From the NCBI GenBank assembly GCA_003531585.1, contig DQFX01000055.1, positions 53,466 through 117,465 on the forward strand: 64,000 nt of DNA, in the 5' to 3' direction. The number at the start of each line of letters is the position of its first letter. Position 1 is the first letter of the stretch. Source of the stretch: Oscillospiraceae bacterium. GTDB lineage: Bacteria > Bacillota > Clostridia > Oscillospirales > Ruminococcaceae. This document shows positions 27,536-35,177 of the stretch, one piece after another. A program made the position numbers and the translations under genes. Under the pieces are notes generated by a model. It was not told the origin of the DNA. It saw only the letters and a program-made list of their open reading frames with translations, and made no database searches.

Positions 27536-27562
27536 AATGCTCCGCTCCAGCGAGGGAGCATT
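27536..27562. other. Hairpin between rplX and rplE
   Basis: AATGCTCC and GGAGCATT form a perfect 8-bp stem around an 11-nt loop, in an 85-nt spacer and without a T-run. Confidence 0.6.
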
Positions 27563-27590
27563 CCTTGTATCCGACCGATCTCAGGCAATA

Positions 27591-27911
27591 TCAGTACTTG
27601 AGCTCTGCGCCGCAGTGCTTGCAAACTCTGATCTTCTTGCCATCCTCAATCTTGTGAGCGACTCTTGTAAGCTTGTCGCACTTGGGGCAAACGAGCTGAA
27701 CCTTGGACGCGTAGAGCGCACCCTCAGCCTGAACTCTGCCGCCGAGCTGACCGGCCTGCTTGGGCTTAACGTGCTTTGTTACCATGTTAACGCCTTCGAC
27801 GATAACCTTGTTCTCCTTAGCGGAAACGGTAACGATCTTACCCTGCTTGCCCTTATCAGCGCCGCTGATAACCTGAACCTTATCACCGGTTTTAATATTT
27901 AAGCTATTCAT
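27591..27911 (-). CDS. rplX: 50S ribosomal protein L24
   Basis: A 106-residue L24, an assembly initiator at the tunnel exit. The N-terminal KOW motif is KTGDKVQVISGADKGKQGKI, followed by VEGVNMVTKHVKPKQAGQLG. The C-terminal part has two CxxC pairs (CPKCDKLTR and CKHCGAEL), so it may bind zinc, as in some Firmicutes. It follows rplN by 16 bp. Confidence 0.97.
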   Translation of the reverse strand: MNSLNIKTGDKVQVISGADKGKQGKIVTVSAKENKVIVEGVNMVTKHVKPKQAGQLGGRVQAEGALYASKVQLVCPKCDKLTRVAHKIEDGKKIRVCKHCGAELKY

Positions 27912-27927
27912 AATCGGCAGGTCCTCC

Positions 27928-28296
27928 TTAAAGTACTTCGGGAGCGAGGGACAGGATCTTTGTGAAGTCCTTGTCGCGCAGCTCTCTTGCTACCGGCCCA
28001 AAAATACGAGTTCCCTTCGGATTTTTGTCCTCCTTGATGATAACCGCTGCGTTTTCATCGAAGCGGATATATGTTCCGTCGTCACGTCTGAGACCCTTTG
28101 CGGAACGAACGACAACGCACTTAACTACGTCGCCCTTCTTTACAACGCCGCCGGGTGTAGCTTTTCTGACGGAAGCAATGATAACGTCGCCGATATTCGC
28201 ATACTTTCTGCGGGTACCGCCGAGCACTCTGATACACATAAGCTCCTTGGCGCCGGTGTTGTCAGCGACCTTGAGCAGTGTCTGCATCTGGATCAT
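27928..28296 (-). CDS. rplN: 50S ribosomal protein L14
   Basis: A 122-residue L14 with [20 protein letters not shown] and the signature ending [20 protein letters not shown]. It bridges the subunits and binds the silencing factor RsfS. Length is canonical. Confidence 0.98.
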   Translation of the reverse strand: MIQMQTLLKVADNTGAKELMCIRVLGGTRRKYANIGDVIIASVRKATPGGVVKKGDVVKCVVVRSAKGLRRDDGTYIRFDENAAVIIKEDKNPKGTRIFGPVARELRDKDFTKILSLAPEVL

Positions 28297-28319
28297 GTTA
28301 TGCTACTCCTTTCGTAGAA

Positions 28320-28574
28320 TTACTTAGCGCGCTCGATGACGTTAACAAGGCGCCATCTCTTATCCTTGGAAAGGGGGCGAGTCTCCATGATCTCAACTCT
28401 GTCGCCTATTCCGCATGTGTTCTGTTCATCATGAGCCTTCAGCTTGATTGTACGCTTCACGATCTTCTTGTAAAGAGGATGACGAACATTGTCCTCGATG
28501 GCTACGACGATAGTCTTGTCCATCTTGTTGCTTACTACTCTACCAACTCTGGTCTTTCTTAAAGCTCTTTCCAT
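28320..28574 (-). CDS. rpsQ: 30S ribosomal protein S17
   Basis: An 84-residue OB-fold S17 that binds 16S rRNA early in assembly. It has [20 protein letters not shown] and [20 protein letters not shown]. It follows rpmC by 22 bp. Confidence 0.98.
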   Translation of the reverse strand: MERALRKTRVGRVVSNKMDKTIVVAIEDNVRHPLYKKIVKRTIKLKAHDEQNTCGIGDRVEIMETRPLSKDKRWRLVNVIERAK

Positions 28575-28596
28575 GTTTAGTTCTTATCCTCCTTCC

Positions 28597-28797
28597 TTAA
28601 TTGTTTGCCGCGATCTCACGCTGACGCTGAATGGTCTTGATGCGTGCGATATCCTTCTTGACAGCCTTGATTCTTGTGGGGTTGTCGAGCTGGTTAACGG
28701 CAAGCTGGAAGCGCAGGTTGAAAAGCTCCTGCTTGAGTTCAGCGAGCTTAGTGTCGAGCTCTGTCTCCGAGAGATATACCAGTTCTGAAGCCTTCAT
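28597..28797 (-). CDS. rpmC: 50S ribosomal protein L29
   Basis: A 66-residue helical-hairpin protein near the tunnel exit ([20 protein letters not shown], then [19 protein letters not shown]). Its ATG overlaps the rplP stop by one base. Confidence 0.98.
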   Translation of the reverse strand: MKASELVYLSETELDTKLAELKQELFNLRFQLAVNQLDNPTRIKAVKKDIARIKTIQRQREIAANN

Positions 28798-29219
28798 TAA
28801 AGCTCACCTCCGTCTTCCTTCTTAACAAACTTGCACTTAATCGGGAGCTTGTGCATTGCAAGACGCATAGCCTCGCGTGCGGTCTCCTCAGGAACGCCGG
28901 CGATCTCAAACATAACTCTGCCGGGCTTTACTACAGCTACCCAGTACTCGGGAGCGCCCTTACCGGAACCCATTCGAACTCCGAGGGGCTTATCAGTTAC
29001 GGGCTTGTCGGGGAATATCTTGATCCATACCTGACCGCCACGCTTGATGTAACGAGTCATTGCGATACGGGCAGCCTCGATCTGATTGGACTTGATCCAT
29101 GCGGCCTCAAGTGCCTGCAGGCCATACTCACCGTTAGATACCTTGTTGCCTCTTGTGGCGATACCGGTACGGCGGCCTCTCTGTACTCTTCTGTACTTTA
29201 CTCTCTTAGGAAGCAGCAT
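28797..29219 (-). CDS. rplP: 50S ribosomal protein L16
   Basis: A 140-residue L16, important for tRNA placement in the 50S A site. [39 protein letters not shown] and [19 protein letters not shown] are conserved. It overlaps both rpsC and rpmC by one base. Confidence 0.98.
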   Translation of the reverse strand: MLLPKRVKYRRVQRGRRTGIATRGNKVSNGEYGLQALEAAWIKSNQIEAARIAMTRYIKRGGQVWIKIFPDKPVTDKPLGVRMGSGKGAPEYWVAVVKPGRVMFEIAGVPEETAREAMRLAMHKLPIKCKFVKKEDGGEL

Positions 29220-29977
29220 TAGTCGTTACCCCCTTCTCTTCTAGGTGCTCTTTCTCTGCGAGGACGTCTGTCGTCGCGGCCTCTGCCATTGTTTCTGTCG
29301 TCGCGTCTGCGTCTGTCGGGTCTCTCTGCTCTCTGAACAGGAAGCTCGCCCTTGAGGACTTCGCCCTTGTAGATCCAAACCTTAACGCCGATAACGCCGT
29401 AAGTTGTGTTTGCTCTTGCTACGCCGTAGTCGATGTCAGCACGGAGAGTCTGAAGCGGGATTGTACCCTCGTGATAGCTCTCAGTACGAGCGATCTCGGC
29501 ACCGCCCAGACGGCCAGCTACCATGGTCTTGATACCCTTAGCGCCGGACTTCATGGTTCTGCCGATAACGGACTTCATAGCACGTCTGAAGGAAACACGG
29601 CCCTCGAGCTGCTGCGCGATGTTCTCTGCAACGAGCTGAGCGTTCATATCGGGGTTCTTTACCTCGATGATCTTGATGTCTACCTTCTTGCCGGTGAACT
29701 TCTCCATCTCAGCCTTGAGCTTGTCAACCTCTGCGCCCTTAGCGCCGATAACCATACCGGGCTTTGCGCAGGAGATGCAGATAGTTACCTTATCGCCGGA
29801 TCTCTCGATCTCGATCGAGGGAACGCCAGCCTTGTAAAGCTTCTTCTTCAGAAGCTCACGGATCTTATAGTCTTCAACGAGTGTATCACCGAAGGTTGCC
29901 TTGCTCGCGAACCAGCGAGAATCCCAATCCTTGATTACACCCACTCTGAGACCATGTGGATTAACCTTCTGTCCCAT
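29219..29977 (-). CDS. rpsC: 30S ribosomal protein S3 with a long Arg/Asp tail
   Basis: A 252-residue S3. The KH-2 domain (about 40-110, with [17 protein letters not shown]) and the C-terminal domain ([19 protein letters not shown]) are normal; it forms the mRNA entry site of the 30S head. After about residue 215 comes an added low-complexity tail very rich in Arg and Asp ([20 protein letters not shown] and more), longer than the usual S3 end. Its stop overlaps the rplP start. Confidence 0.97.
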   Translation of the reverse strand: MGQKVNPHGLRVGVIKDWDSRWFASKATFGDTLVEDYKIRELLKKKLYKAGVPSIEIERSGDKVTICISCAKPGMVIGAKGAEVDKLKAEMEKFTGKKVDIKIIEVKNPDMNAQLVAENIAQQLEGRVSFRRAMKSVIGRTMKSGAKGIKTMVAGRLGGAEIARTESYHEGTIPLQTLRADIDYGVARANTTYGVIGVKVWIYKGEVLKGELPVQRAERPDRRRRDDRNNGRGRDDRRPRRERAPRREGGND

Positions 29978-29991
29978 TGTTATTCTCCTCC

Positions 29992-30327
29992 TTATTCCGC
30001 TTCTTTAACAACCAGCACGATGTTAGACGTTCTCTTGAGAATTCTGTGAGCGCGTCCGTGATCCTTCGGTCTGATACGCTTGAGTGTTACGCCTGCGCCT
30101 ACGAATGCTTCGGAAACGTAAAGGCGGCTGGTGTCCATGTTGTGATTGTTCTCTGCGTTAGCAACAGCGGACTTAAGGAGCTTCTCGAGAGGCTCACAAG
30201 CGGACTTGGGGGTGTTCTTGAGAGTTGCGAATGCGATTTCAACAGGCTTGTTTCTGATGAGGTCGAGAACGATGCCGACCTTTCTCGGAGAAATGCGGAC
30301 CTGTCTGAGTTCAGCTCTAGCTTCCAT
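29992..30327 (-). CDS. rplV: 50S ribosomal protein L22
   Basis: A 111-residue L22, whose beta-hairpin lines the exit tunnel next to L4. It has [20 protein letters not shown] and the tip region [20 protein letters not shown]. It follows rpsS by 12 bp. Confidence 0.98.
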   Translation of the reverse strand: MEARAELRQVRISPRKVGIVLDLIRNKPVEIAFATLKNTPKSACEPLEKLLKSAVANAENNHNMDTSRLYVSEAFVGAGVTLKRIRPKDHGRAHRILKRTSNIVLVVKEAE

Positions 30328-30339
30328 TATTTCTCCTCC

Positions 30340-30618
30340 TTACTTCTTGCCTGTGGTCTTGCTTCCAACGTGACCCTTGAAGGTTCTGGTGGGAGCGAAC
30401 TCACCGAGCTTGTGGCCGACCATATCCTCGGTAACATATACCGGAACATGCTTTCTGCCATCGTGAACTGCGAATGTGTGACCTACGAAGTCAGGGAATA
30501 TTGTAGAGGAACGGCTCCATGTCTTGAGAACCTTCTTCTCTCCTGCTTCGTTCATTGCCAGAACTCTCTTGTAGAGAGCTTCCTGGACGTAAGGTCCCTT
30601 TTTAATACTTCTTCCCAT
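30340..30618 (-). CDS. rpsS: 30S ribosomal protein S19
   Basis: A 92-residue S19 with [19 protein letters not shown], the [20 protein letters not shown] core and [19 protein letters not shown]. It binds the 30S head near S13. A 181-nt hairpin-bearing spacer separates it from rplB, where most bacteria have only a few bases. Confidence 0.98.
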   Translation of the reverse strand: MGRSIKKGPYVQEALYKRVLAMNEAGEKKVLKTWSRSSTIFPDFVGHTFAVHDGRKHVPVYVTEDMVGHKLGEFAPTRTFKGHVGSKTTGKK

Positions 30619-30712
30619 GTCTAAATAATTCCTTTCAAGTTTAGCTGCAAGTTAATGAGCAGCGGCACTCGCCGATGACGTTTTACGCACAACCTTATTA
30701 ATGATGTGCAAC

Positions 30713-30791
30713 GCTGTTCTTATTAACAGCAACTTTTGGGTTATGGTATCATGGCGCTTTCTTCCCCTGCGCGGGGCAGGGGAGCAAAGCG
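30713..30791. other. Hairpins in the 181-nt rplB-rpsS spacer
   Basis: CGCTTT-ctt-CCCCTGC-gcggg-GCAGGGG-agc-AAAGCG (30755-30791) makes a 13-pair two-step hairpin just after the rplB stop. GCTGTT-cttatt-AACAGC (30713-30730) follows. There is no T-run, so processing or an inserted palindromic repeat is more likely than termination. Confidence 0.65.
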
Positions 30792-30799
30792 AACCGGGA

Positions 30800-31633
30800 T
30801 TACTTGGAGTTTCTTCTCTTAACGATGAACTTGTTAGAGGACTTCTTGGTGCTTCTGGTCTTGTAGCCAAGAGCGGGCTTGCCCCAAGGAGTTACAGGGC
30901 CGGGACGTCCAACAGGGGACTTACCCTCACCACCACCGTGCGGGTGGTCGTTCGGGTTCATTACGGAACCGCGAACAGTCGGACGAACGCCGAGGTGACG
31001 GGTTCTACCAGCCTTACCGAGGTTAACGTTCTCGTGGTCGAGGTTAGAAACGGTACCGATGGAAGCCATGCAGTTGACTGCAACGTTTCTCAGCTCGCCG
31101 CTGGGAAGACGGATAAGAGCCATGCCGTTCTCCTTAGCCATGAGCTGAGCCATGTTACCAGCAGAACGAACCATCTGAGCGCCCTTACCGGGGTGCATCT
31201 CGATGTTGTGGATAACGGTACCAACAGGGATATCAGCCAGTGCAAGAGCGTTGCCGGGCTTGATATCAGCGTCGCTGCCTGCGCGAACGGTGTCGCCGAC
31301 CTTCAGGCCGTCAGGAGCGATGATATATCTCTTCTCGCCGTCCTCATAGGTAACGAGAGCGATGAAAGCAGATCTGTTAGGATCGTACTCAAGAGTGGTA
31401 ACAGTAGCGTTCATGCCCTGCTTATCTCTCTTGAAGTCGATAACACGATACTTCTTTCTGTTGCCGCCGCCGATATGTCTAACGGTGATTCTGCCGTAGC
31501 TGTTGCGGCCTGCGGTCTTCTTAACGGGCTCCAGAAGTGACTTTTCAGGAGCTACCTTTGATAAGCCGCTGTAATCAGTAACAGTCATGCCACGACGGCT
31601 GTTATTGACGGGCTTGTAATTCTTAATAGCCAT
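30800..31633 (-). CDS. rplB: 50S ribosomal protein L2
   Basis: A 277-residue L2, needed for subunit joining and peptidyl transferase structure. It has [35 protein letters not shown], and the C-terminal signature [18 protein letters not shown], which holds the conserved His. Length is canonical. A long spacer follows it. Confidence 0.98.
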   Translation of the reverse strand: MAIKNYKPVNNSRRGMTVTDYSGLSKVAPEKSLLEPVKKTAGRNSYGRITVRHIGGGNRKKYRVIDFKRDKQGMNATVTTLEYDPNRSAFIALVTYEDGEKRYIIAPDGLKVGDTVRAGSDADIKPGNALALADIPVGTVIHNIEMHPGKGAQMVRSAGNMAQLMAKENGMALIRLPSGELRNVAVNCMASIGTVSNLDHENVNLGKAGRTRHLGVRPTVRGSVMNPNDHPHGGGEGKSPVGRPGPVTPWGKPALGYKTRSTKKSSNKFIVKRRNSK

Positions 31634-31650
31634 TTCGTTTCACTCCTTAC

Positions 31651-31947
31651 TTAAATCATTCCGTCGAAGAACTCAATGGTCTTGGAGCCTTCTGCGAGGG
31701 TAACGACTGCCTTCTTCCAATCGGAAGTATAACCAGCAGTTCTTCCCATTCTCTTGAGTCTGCCGCGAACGGAGATGGTGTTCACCTTTGCTACCTTAAC
31801 ACCCTTGAAGAGTGTCTCGACAGCCTTGGCGATCTCGATCTTGTTAGCATCCTTGGCAACCTTGAAAGTGTACTTGCCGGAAGCAAGAGCCTCCATGCTG
31901 TGTTCTGTGATGATGGGCTTGATAATGATATCCTGAGCAGCCTTCAT
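31651..31947 (-). CDS. rplW: 50S ribosomal protein L23
   Basis: A 98-residue L23 at the tunnel exit, the dock for trigger factor and SRP. It has DIIIKPIITEHSMEALASGK and VAKVNTISVRGRLKRMGRTA. The start overlaps the rplD stop by one base. Confidence 0.98.
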   Translation of the reverse strand: MKAAQDIIIKPIITEHSMEALASGKYTFKVAKDANKIEIAKAVETLFKGVKVAKVNTISVRGRLKRMGRTAGYTSDWKKAVVTLAEGSKTIEFFDGMI

Positions 31948-32570
31948 TATGCGTACACCTCCTCGAGCTTCTTGACAGCACCCTCAACGATTACGAACTT
32001 GTCGCAGTTGAGAATGTCATATACGTTGAGAGTGTTGTACTGAGTGGTCTTAACACCCTCGATGTTTGCAGCGGACTTGATAACCTTAGCGTCAACAGCG
32101 TCGAGCACGATGAGAGTCTTCTTCTCAGCCTCGAGAGCCTTGAGCATAGCAACCATAGTCTTGGTCTTGAACTCGTCGGTCTTGATAGCGTCTACAACTA
32201 CCATCTCGTTTGCGCTTACCTTAGCGGAAAGAGCGGAGAGCATTGCAAGCTTTCTTACCTTCTTGTTCAGAGTGAATCTGTAGGAACGGGGCTTCGGGCC
32301 GAGGGCGATACCACCGTGTCTCCACTGAGGAGATCTTGTGGAACCCTGTCTTGCATGACCGGTACCCTTCTGTCTCCAGGGCTTTCTGCCGCCGCCGCTT
32401 ACCTCTGTTCTGGTAAGTGTGGACTGAGTACCCTGACGCTGATTTGCGAGGTAATTGACTACAACGGAGTGCATTGCGGTCTTGTTCGGCTCGATACCGA
32501 ATACGTTTTCGTTAAGCTCAAGCTCGGAAACGACCTTACCCGCCATATCTACAACATTGATCTTAGGCAT
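31947..32570 (-). CDS. rplD: 50S ribosomal protein L4
   Basis: A 207-residue L4, whose extended loop lines the tunnel and which regulates the S10 operon in E. coli. It has RQGTQSTLTRTEVSGGGRKP, RQKGTGHARQGSTRSPQWRH and GGIALGPKPRSYRFTLNKKV. It follows rplC by 18 bp. Confidence 0.98.
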   Translation of the reverse strand: MPKINVVDMAGKVVSELELNENVFGIEPNKTAMHSVVVNYLANQRQGTQSTLTRTEVSGGGRKPWRQKGTGHARQGSTRSPQWRHGGIALGPKPRSYRFTLNKKVRKLAMLSALSAKVSANEMVVVDAIKTDEFKTKTMVAMLKALEAEKKTLIVLDAVDAKVIKSAANIEGVKTTQYNTLNVYDILNCDKFVIVEGAVKKLEEVYA

Positions 32571-32588
32571 AATTATCGTCCTCCTCCC

Positions 32589-33221
32589 TTATGCTTTAAC
32601 TGCGTTGACGATAGTAACAACGCCGCCCTTAGGGCCGGGAACCGCGCCTCTAACAGCGATGAGGTTGTTCTCAACGTCAACCTTTACAACTACCAGGTTC
32701 TGAACAGTAACGTTCTCAGCACCCATGTGACCTGCCATGCCCTTGCCCTTGAAGATTCTGGACGGGCTGGAGCATGCGCCCATGGAGCCTGCCTGTCTAG
32801 CAACAGGACCAGAACCGTGGGTCTCCTTGAGTCTGTGCTGGTTGTGACGCTTGATGGCACCTGTGAAGCCCTTGCCCTTGCTTACGCCCGCAACGTCGAT
32901 AACGTCGCCCTCAGCGAAAACGTCAGCCTTCAGAACATCGCCAACGTTTACCGCGCTGATGTCGTCCAGACGGAACTCCTTAAGTGTCTTCTTGAACGCT
33001 ACGTCGTTCTTCTTGAAGTGGCCCTGTTCAGGCTTGTTGATGTGCTTGGGAGTAACATCTCCGAAGCCGAGCTGAACTGCCTCGTAGCCGTCGTTCTCAG
33101 TAGTTTTCTTCTGAACTACTACGCAGGGACCCGCTTCGATAACTGTTACGGGAACGACCTTGCCTGCCTCGTCGAAGATCTGTGTCATGCCGATCTTCTT
33201 GCCGATGATTGCCTTTGTCAT
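32589..33221 (-). CDS. rplC: 50S ribosomal protein L3
   Basis: A 210-residue L3, one of the two assembly initiators of the 50S subunit. It has [38 protein letters not shown] and the loop [20 protein letters not shown], which reaches the peptidyl transferase centre. It lies 121 bp after rpsJ. Confidence 0.98.
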   Translation of the reverse strand: MTKAIIGKKIGMTQIFDEAGKVVPVTVIEAGPCVVVQKKTTENDGYEAVQLGFGDVTPKHINKPEQGHFKKNDVAFKKTLKEFRLDDISAVNVGDVLKADVFAEGDVIDVAGVSKGKGFTGAIKRHNQHRLKETHGSGPVARQAGSMGACSSPSRIFKGKGMAGHMGAENVTVQNLVVVKVDVENNLIAVRGAVPGPKGGVVTIVNAVKA

Positions 33222-33247
33222 TGCGGCTAATCCTCCTTTGGTTATTG

Positions 33248-33320
33248 GTCGGGATAACTCCCGACATGACCATGCACCGGAATGGTGCGTGGTTAGTGGT
33301 TGAGCGTTTTACCGCCCAAC
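33248..33320. other. Three tandem hairpins in the rpsJ-rplC spacer
   Basis: GTCGGGA-taac-TCCCGAC (33248-33265); ACCATGCACC with GGTGCGTGGT around a 5-nt loop, one mismatch (33269-33293); and GTTG-a-GCG with CGC-c-CAAC (33299-33320). They fill most of the 121-nt gap and carry no T-run. Confidence 0.65.
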
Positions 33321-33342
33321 ATAACTCCAATGCTCTCTATGA

Positions 33343-33654
33343 TCAGATATCCATTGAAATCTCTACGCCTGCGGGAAGCTCCAGTGTCTGGAGAGCTTCG
33401 ATCGCCTTTGCTGAGGGACGGATAACGTCGATAAGACGCTTATGAGTTCTCAGCTCGAACTGCTCACGAGAATCCTTGTACTTGTGAACCGCTCTCAGGA
33501 TAGTAACTACTTCCTTGCTTGTAGGAAGCGGGATCGGACCTGCAACTCTCGCACCGTTGTGTGTAGCCGCCTCTACGATCTTCTTGGCTGCTGCGTCAAC
33601 TACGCTGTGCTCGTAGCCCTTGATCTTGATCCTTACCTTCTCATTTGCTGCCAT
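33343..33654 (-). CDS. rpsJ: 30S ribosomal protein S10 (NusE)
   Basis: A 103-residue S10, also part of transcription antitermination complexes through NusB. It has [20 protein letters not shown], the loop [17 protein letters not shown] and [20 protein letters not shown]. It is the first gene of the S10-spc-alpha cluster here; rpsL, rpsG, fusA and tuf are not next to it. Confidence 0.98.
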   Translation of the reverse strand: MAANEKVRIKIKGYEHSVVDAAAKKIVEAATHNGARVAGPIPLPTSKEVVTILRAVHKYKDSREQFELRTHKRLIDVIRPSAKAIEALQTLELPAGVEISMDI

Positions 33655-33950
33655 GATTTTTCAATCCCTTCTGTTAGTAGTGTGCTGGCAAAAGCTGTTT
33701 TGAAAAATCCACTGTGCCGTGTGTTTCTTTTGACCGGCAACCGCTTGTTAGTTATCCAGGATATCCCGGACACTTTAACAGCGACACCGGGAAGAAACTC
33801 ACGTTTTCTGTAAATCTTCTTCCGCCGGACTAGCATGTCCGACATACTCCGCCGAAATTACCGCGGTCAGAGCCGCGCAACCTCCGGCATCATCGCTATG
33901 CCTTCTTGTAATAGGCTGTTCCCGATCGAATTACATCATCAGTACAGCCG
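33655..33950 (-). promoter_or_regulatory. Long leader of the S10-spc-alpha operon
   Basis: About 300 nt lie between the predicted start site and rpsJ without a supportable gene. Two hairpins are clear on the minus strand: CGCGG-ctctga-CCGCG (33862-33877) and GTCGGAC with GTCCGGC around a 6-nt loop (33824-33843). A near-palindrome around GGATATCC lies at 33756-33770. The leader could bind a ribosomal protein (L4 does this in E. coli), but I cannot match a known fold. Confidence 0.45.
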
Positions 33951-33959
33951 CCAACAGTT

Positions 33960-33988
33960 ATTTTACCACATAACAACGCCAATTGCAA
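33960..33988 (-). promoter_or_regulatory. Sigma-A promoter of the S10-spc-alpha operon
   Basis: On the minus strand TTGCAA (33983-33988) and TAAAAT (33960-33965) are 17 bp apart. No other equally good promoter is visible up to rpsJ. Upstream, 33989-34187 is AT-rich and otherwise empty. Confidence 0.75.
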
Positions 33989-34187
33989 GGATTTTGAGAA
34001 AAATTCAGTGTAGAATTTTTGCAGCCTTTTGCAGCTATTTGTTATATATTTTGCACAAAAGCATGTTCAATTGTTGAACTCAGCGCATAAATGGCGGTGC
34101 AATCAACTTTTAGTATACAAATCAAACCCGATTTTATACTATAATATAATTATACTCTTTCGCGCTCAGGATTCTTGACCCGAAACA

Positions 34188-34213
34188 AAAAGGACTGCGA
34201 ACGCAGTCCTTTA
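34188..34213 (-). terminator. Terminator after the aspartoacylase-like gene
   Basis: On the minus strand AAAGGACTGC and GCAGTCCTTT form a 10-bp stem with a 4-nt loop and run into TTTTTGTTT. It lies 5-10 bp after the stop. Confidence 0.9.
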
Positions 34214-34217
34214 AACA

Positions 34218-35153
34218 TTATTTGTGAAGCCGCTTTATCATCTTGAATACAATGGTATTCTCCATTACCAGAGGGCTTTCATGCGCAAAGAACAGTATGC
34301 CATCGGCGGGAGCTTTCACCTCGCTGATTACATTTCCCTCGTACGGATGAATTATCTGGGCAAGGATATCGCCCTTCTCCACCTCGTCGCCGCTTTTGTG
34401 GAGACTGCGGTAAATTCCCGCCGCTCCGCAGGTGACGTTCATCATGTCGTCCTCGTCGATGATGGTTCCCATGTAGCCGCCGTGGCACTTGTACTTGATT
34501 ATTCCCATTCTGGACAGGAATCTCAGCACCGCGGAAACTCCCAGTTCAGCGGAAGCCTCGTCTATACTCTCGGTGGCGTTGGTGTAGACCGAAAACGCCG
34601 CCGTCCCGCCGACCTGCCAGTTGAAATTCAGCGTGGACTGATCCATCGCTATCGGGGTCCTGAGCACCACGTAAGGAAGTCCGAACAGATTTGCAAGGCT
34701 GGTGTTTTCCTTGCAGGTTTTCATCATGCGGACGTGCGGAATGAACATTCCCGAAATATAGAAGCTCGCAAACTGCACGCCGTACTGATACTTGCATATC
34801 TCCTTAAAGATACCTGCCGCGATGCGTTCCGTGGTCTCTCCGTCAGGGTCGCCGGGGAACATTCTGTTGATATCCGTGTTGTCGAGGCACCAGAACCGCT
34901 TTCCAATATTCGTGCCGTAACTGTTTATCGACGGTATTATCAGTATCTCCCGGTCGTAGGCGATATCCCCCTTACGCTCAAGAGCCTCCAGCGTTTTGAC
35001 AAGCTGACTGCACATATAGAGCTGCTGTATCTCGTTTCCGCGAAGAGAGCCAATAATACAGCAGGACTTTTCGCCCTTGCCGAAGCGGTAGCCCGTCACT
35101 CTGAAATCATCGCGGTACGGCGACGACAGACTGAAAATGATGTCCTTTTTCAT
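34218..35153 (-). CDS. Succinylglutamate desuccinylase/aspartoacylase-family protein with altered metal site
   Basis: A 311-residue protein of the AstE/AspA branch of M14-like zinc enzymes: an N-terminal alpha/beta domain (about 25-215) and a C-terminal beta domain (about 225-305) with GIYRSLHKSGDEVEKGDILA, as in acylases with a lipoyl-like end. The usual G-x-HGxE zinc motif reads GSLRGNE (35-41), so the first His is Arg, and the usual DLH segment reads QFASFYISG (127-135). DNTDINRMFPG (91-101) and the Glu are kept. The activity may therefore differ. It follows the NYN-LOTUS gene by 24 bp. Confidence 0.8.
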   Translation of the reverse strand: MKKDIIFSLSSPYRDDFRVTGYRFGKGEKSCCIIGSLRGNEIQQLYMCSQLVKTLEALERKGDIAYDREILIIPSINSYGTNIGKRFWCLDNTDINRMFPGDPDGETTERIAAGIFKEICKYQYGVQFASFYISGMFIPHVRMMKTCKENTSLANLFGLPYVVLRTPIAMDQSTLNFNWQVGGTAAFSVYTNATESIDEASAELGVSAVLRFLSRMGIIKYKCHGGYMGTIIDEDDMMNVTCGAAGIYRSLHKSGDEVEKGDILAQIIHPYEGNVISEVKAPADGILFFAHESPLVMENTIVFKMIKRLHK

Positions 35154-35177
35154 TCCAAAAACCTCACGGTAATTTAT

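Noticed and set aside
33633..33845. 70-residue open frame in the S10 leader
   Set aside because: It overlaps the rpsJ start, lacks a good RBS and resembles no known leader peptide; the stretch is better explained as structured leader.
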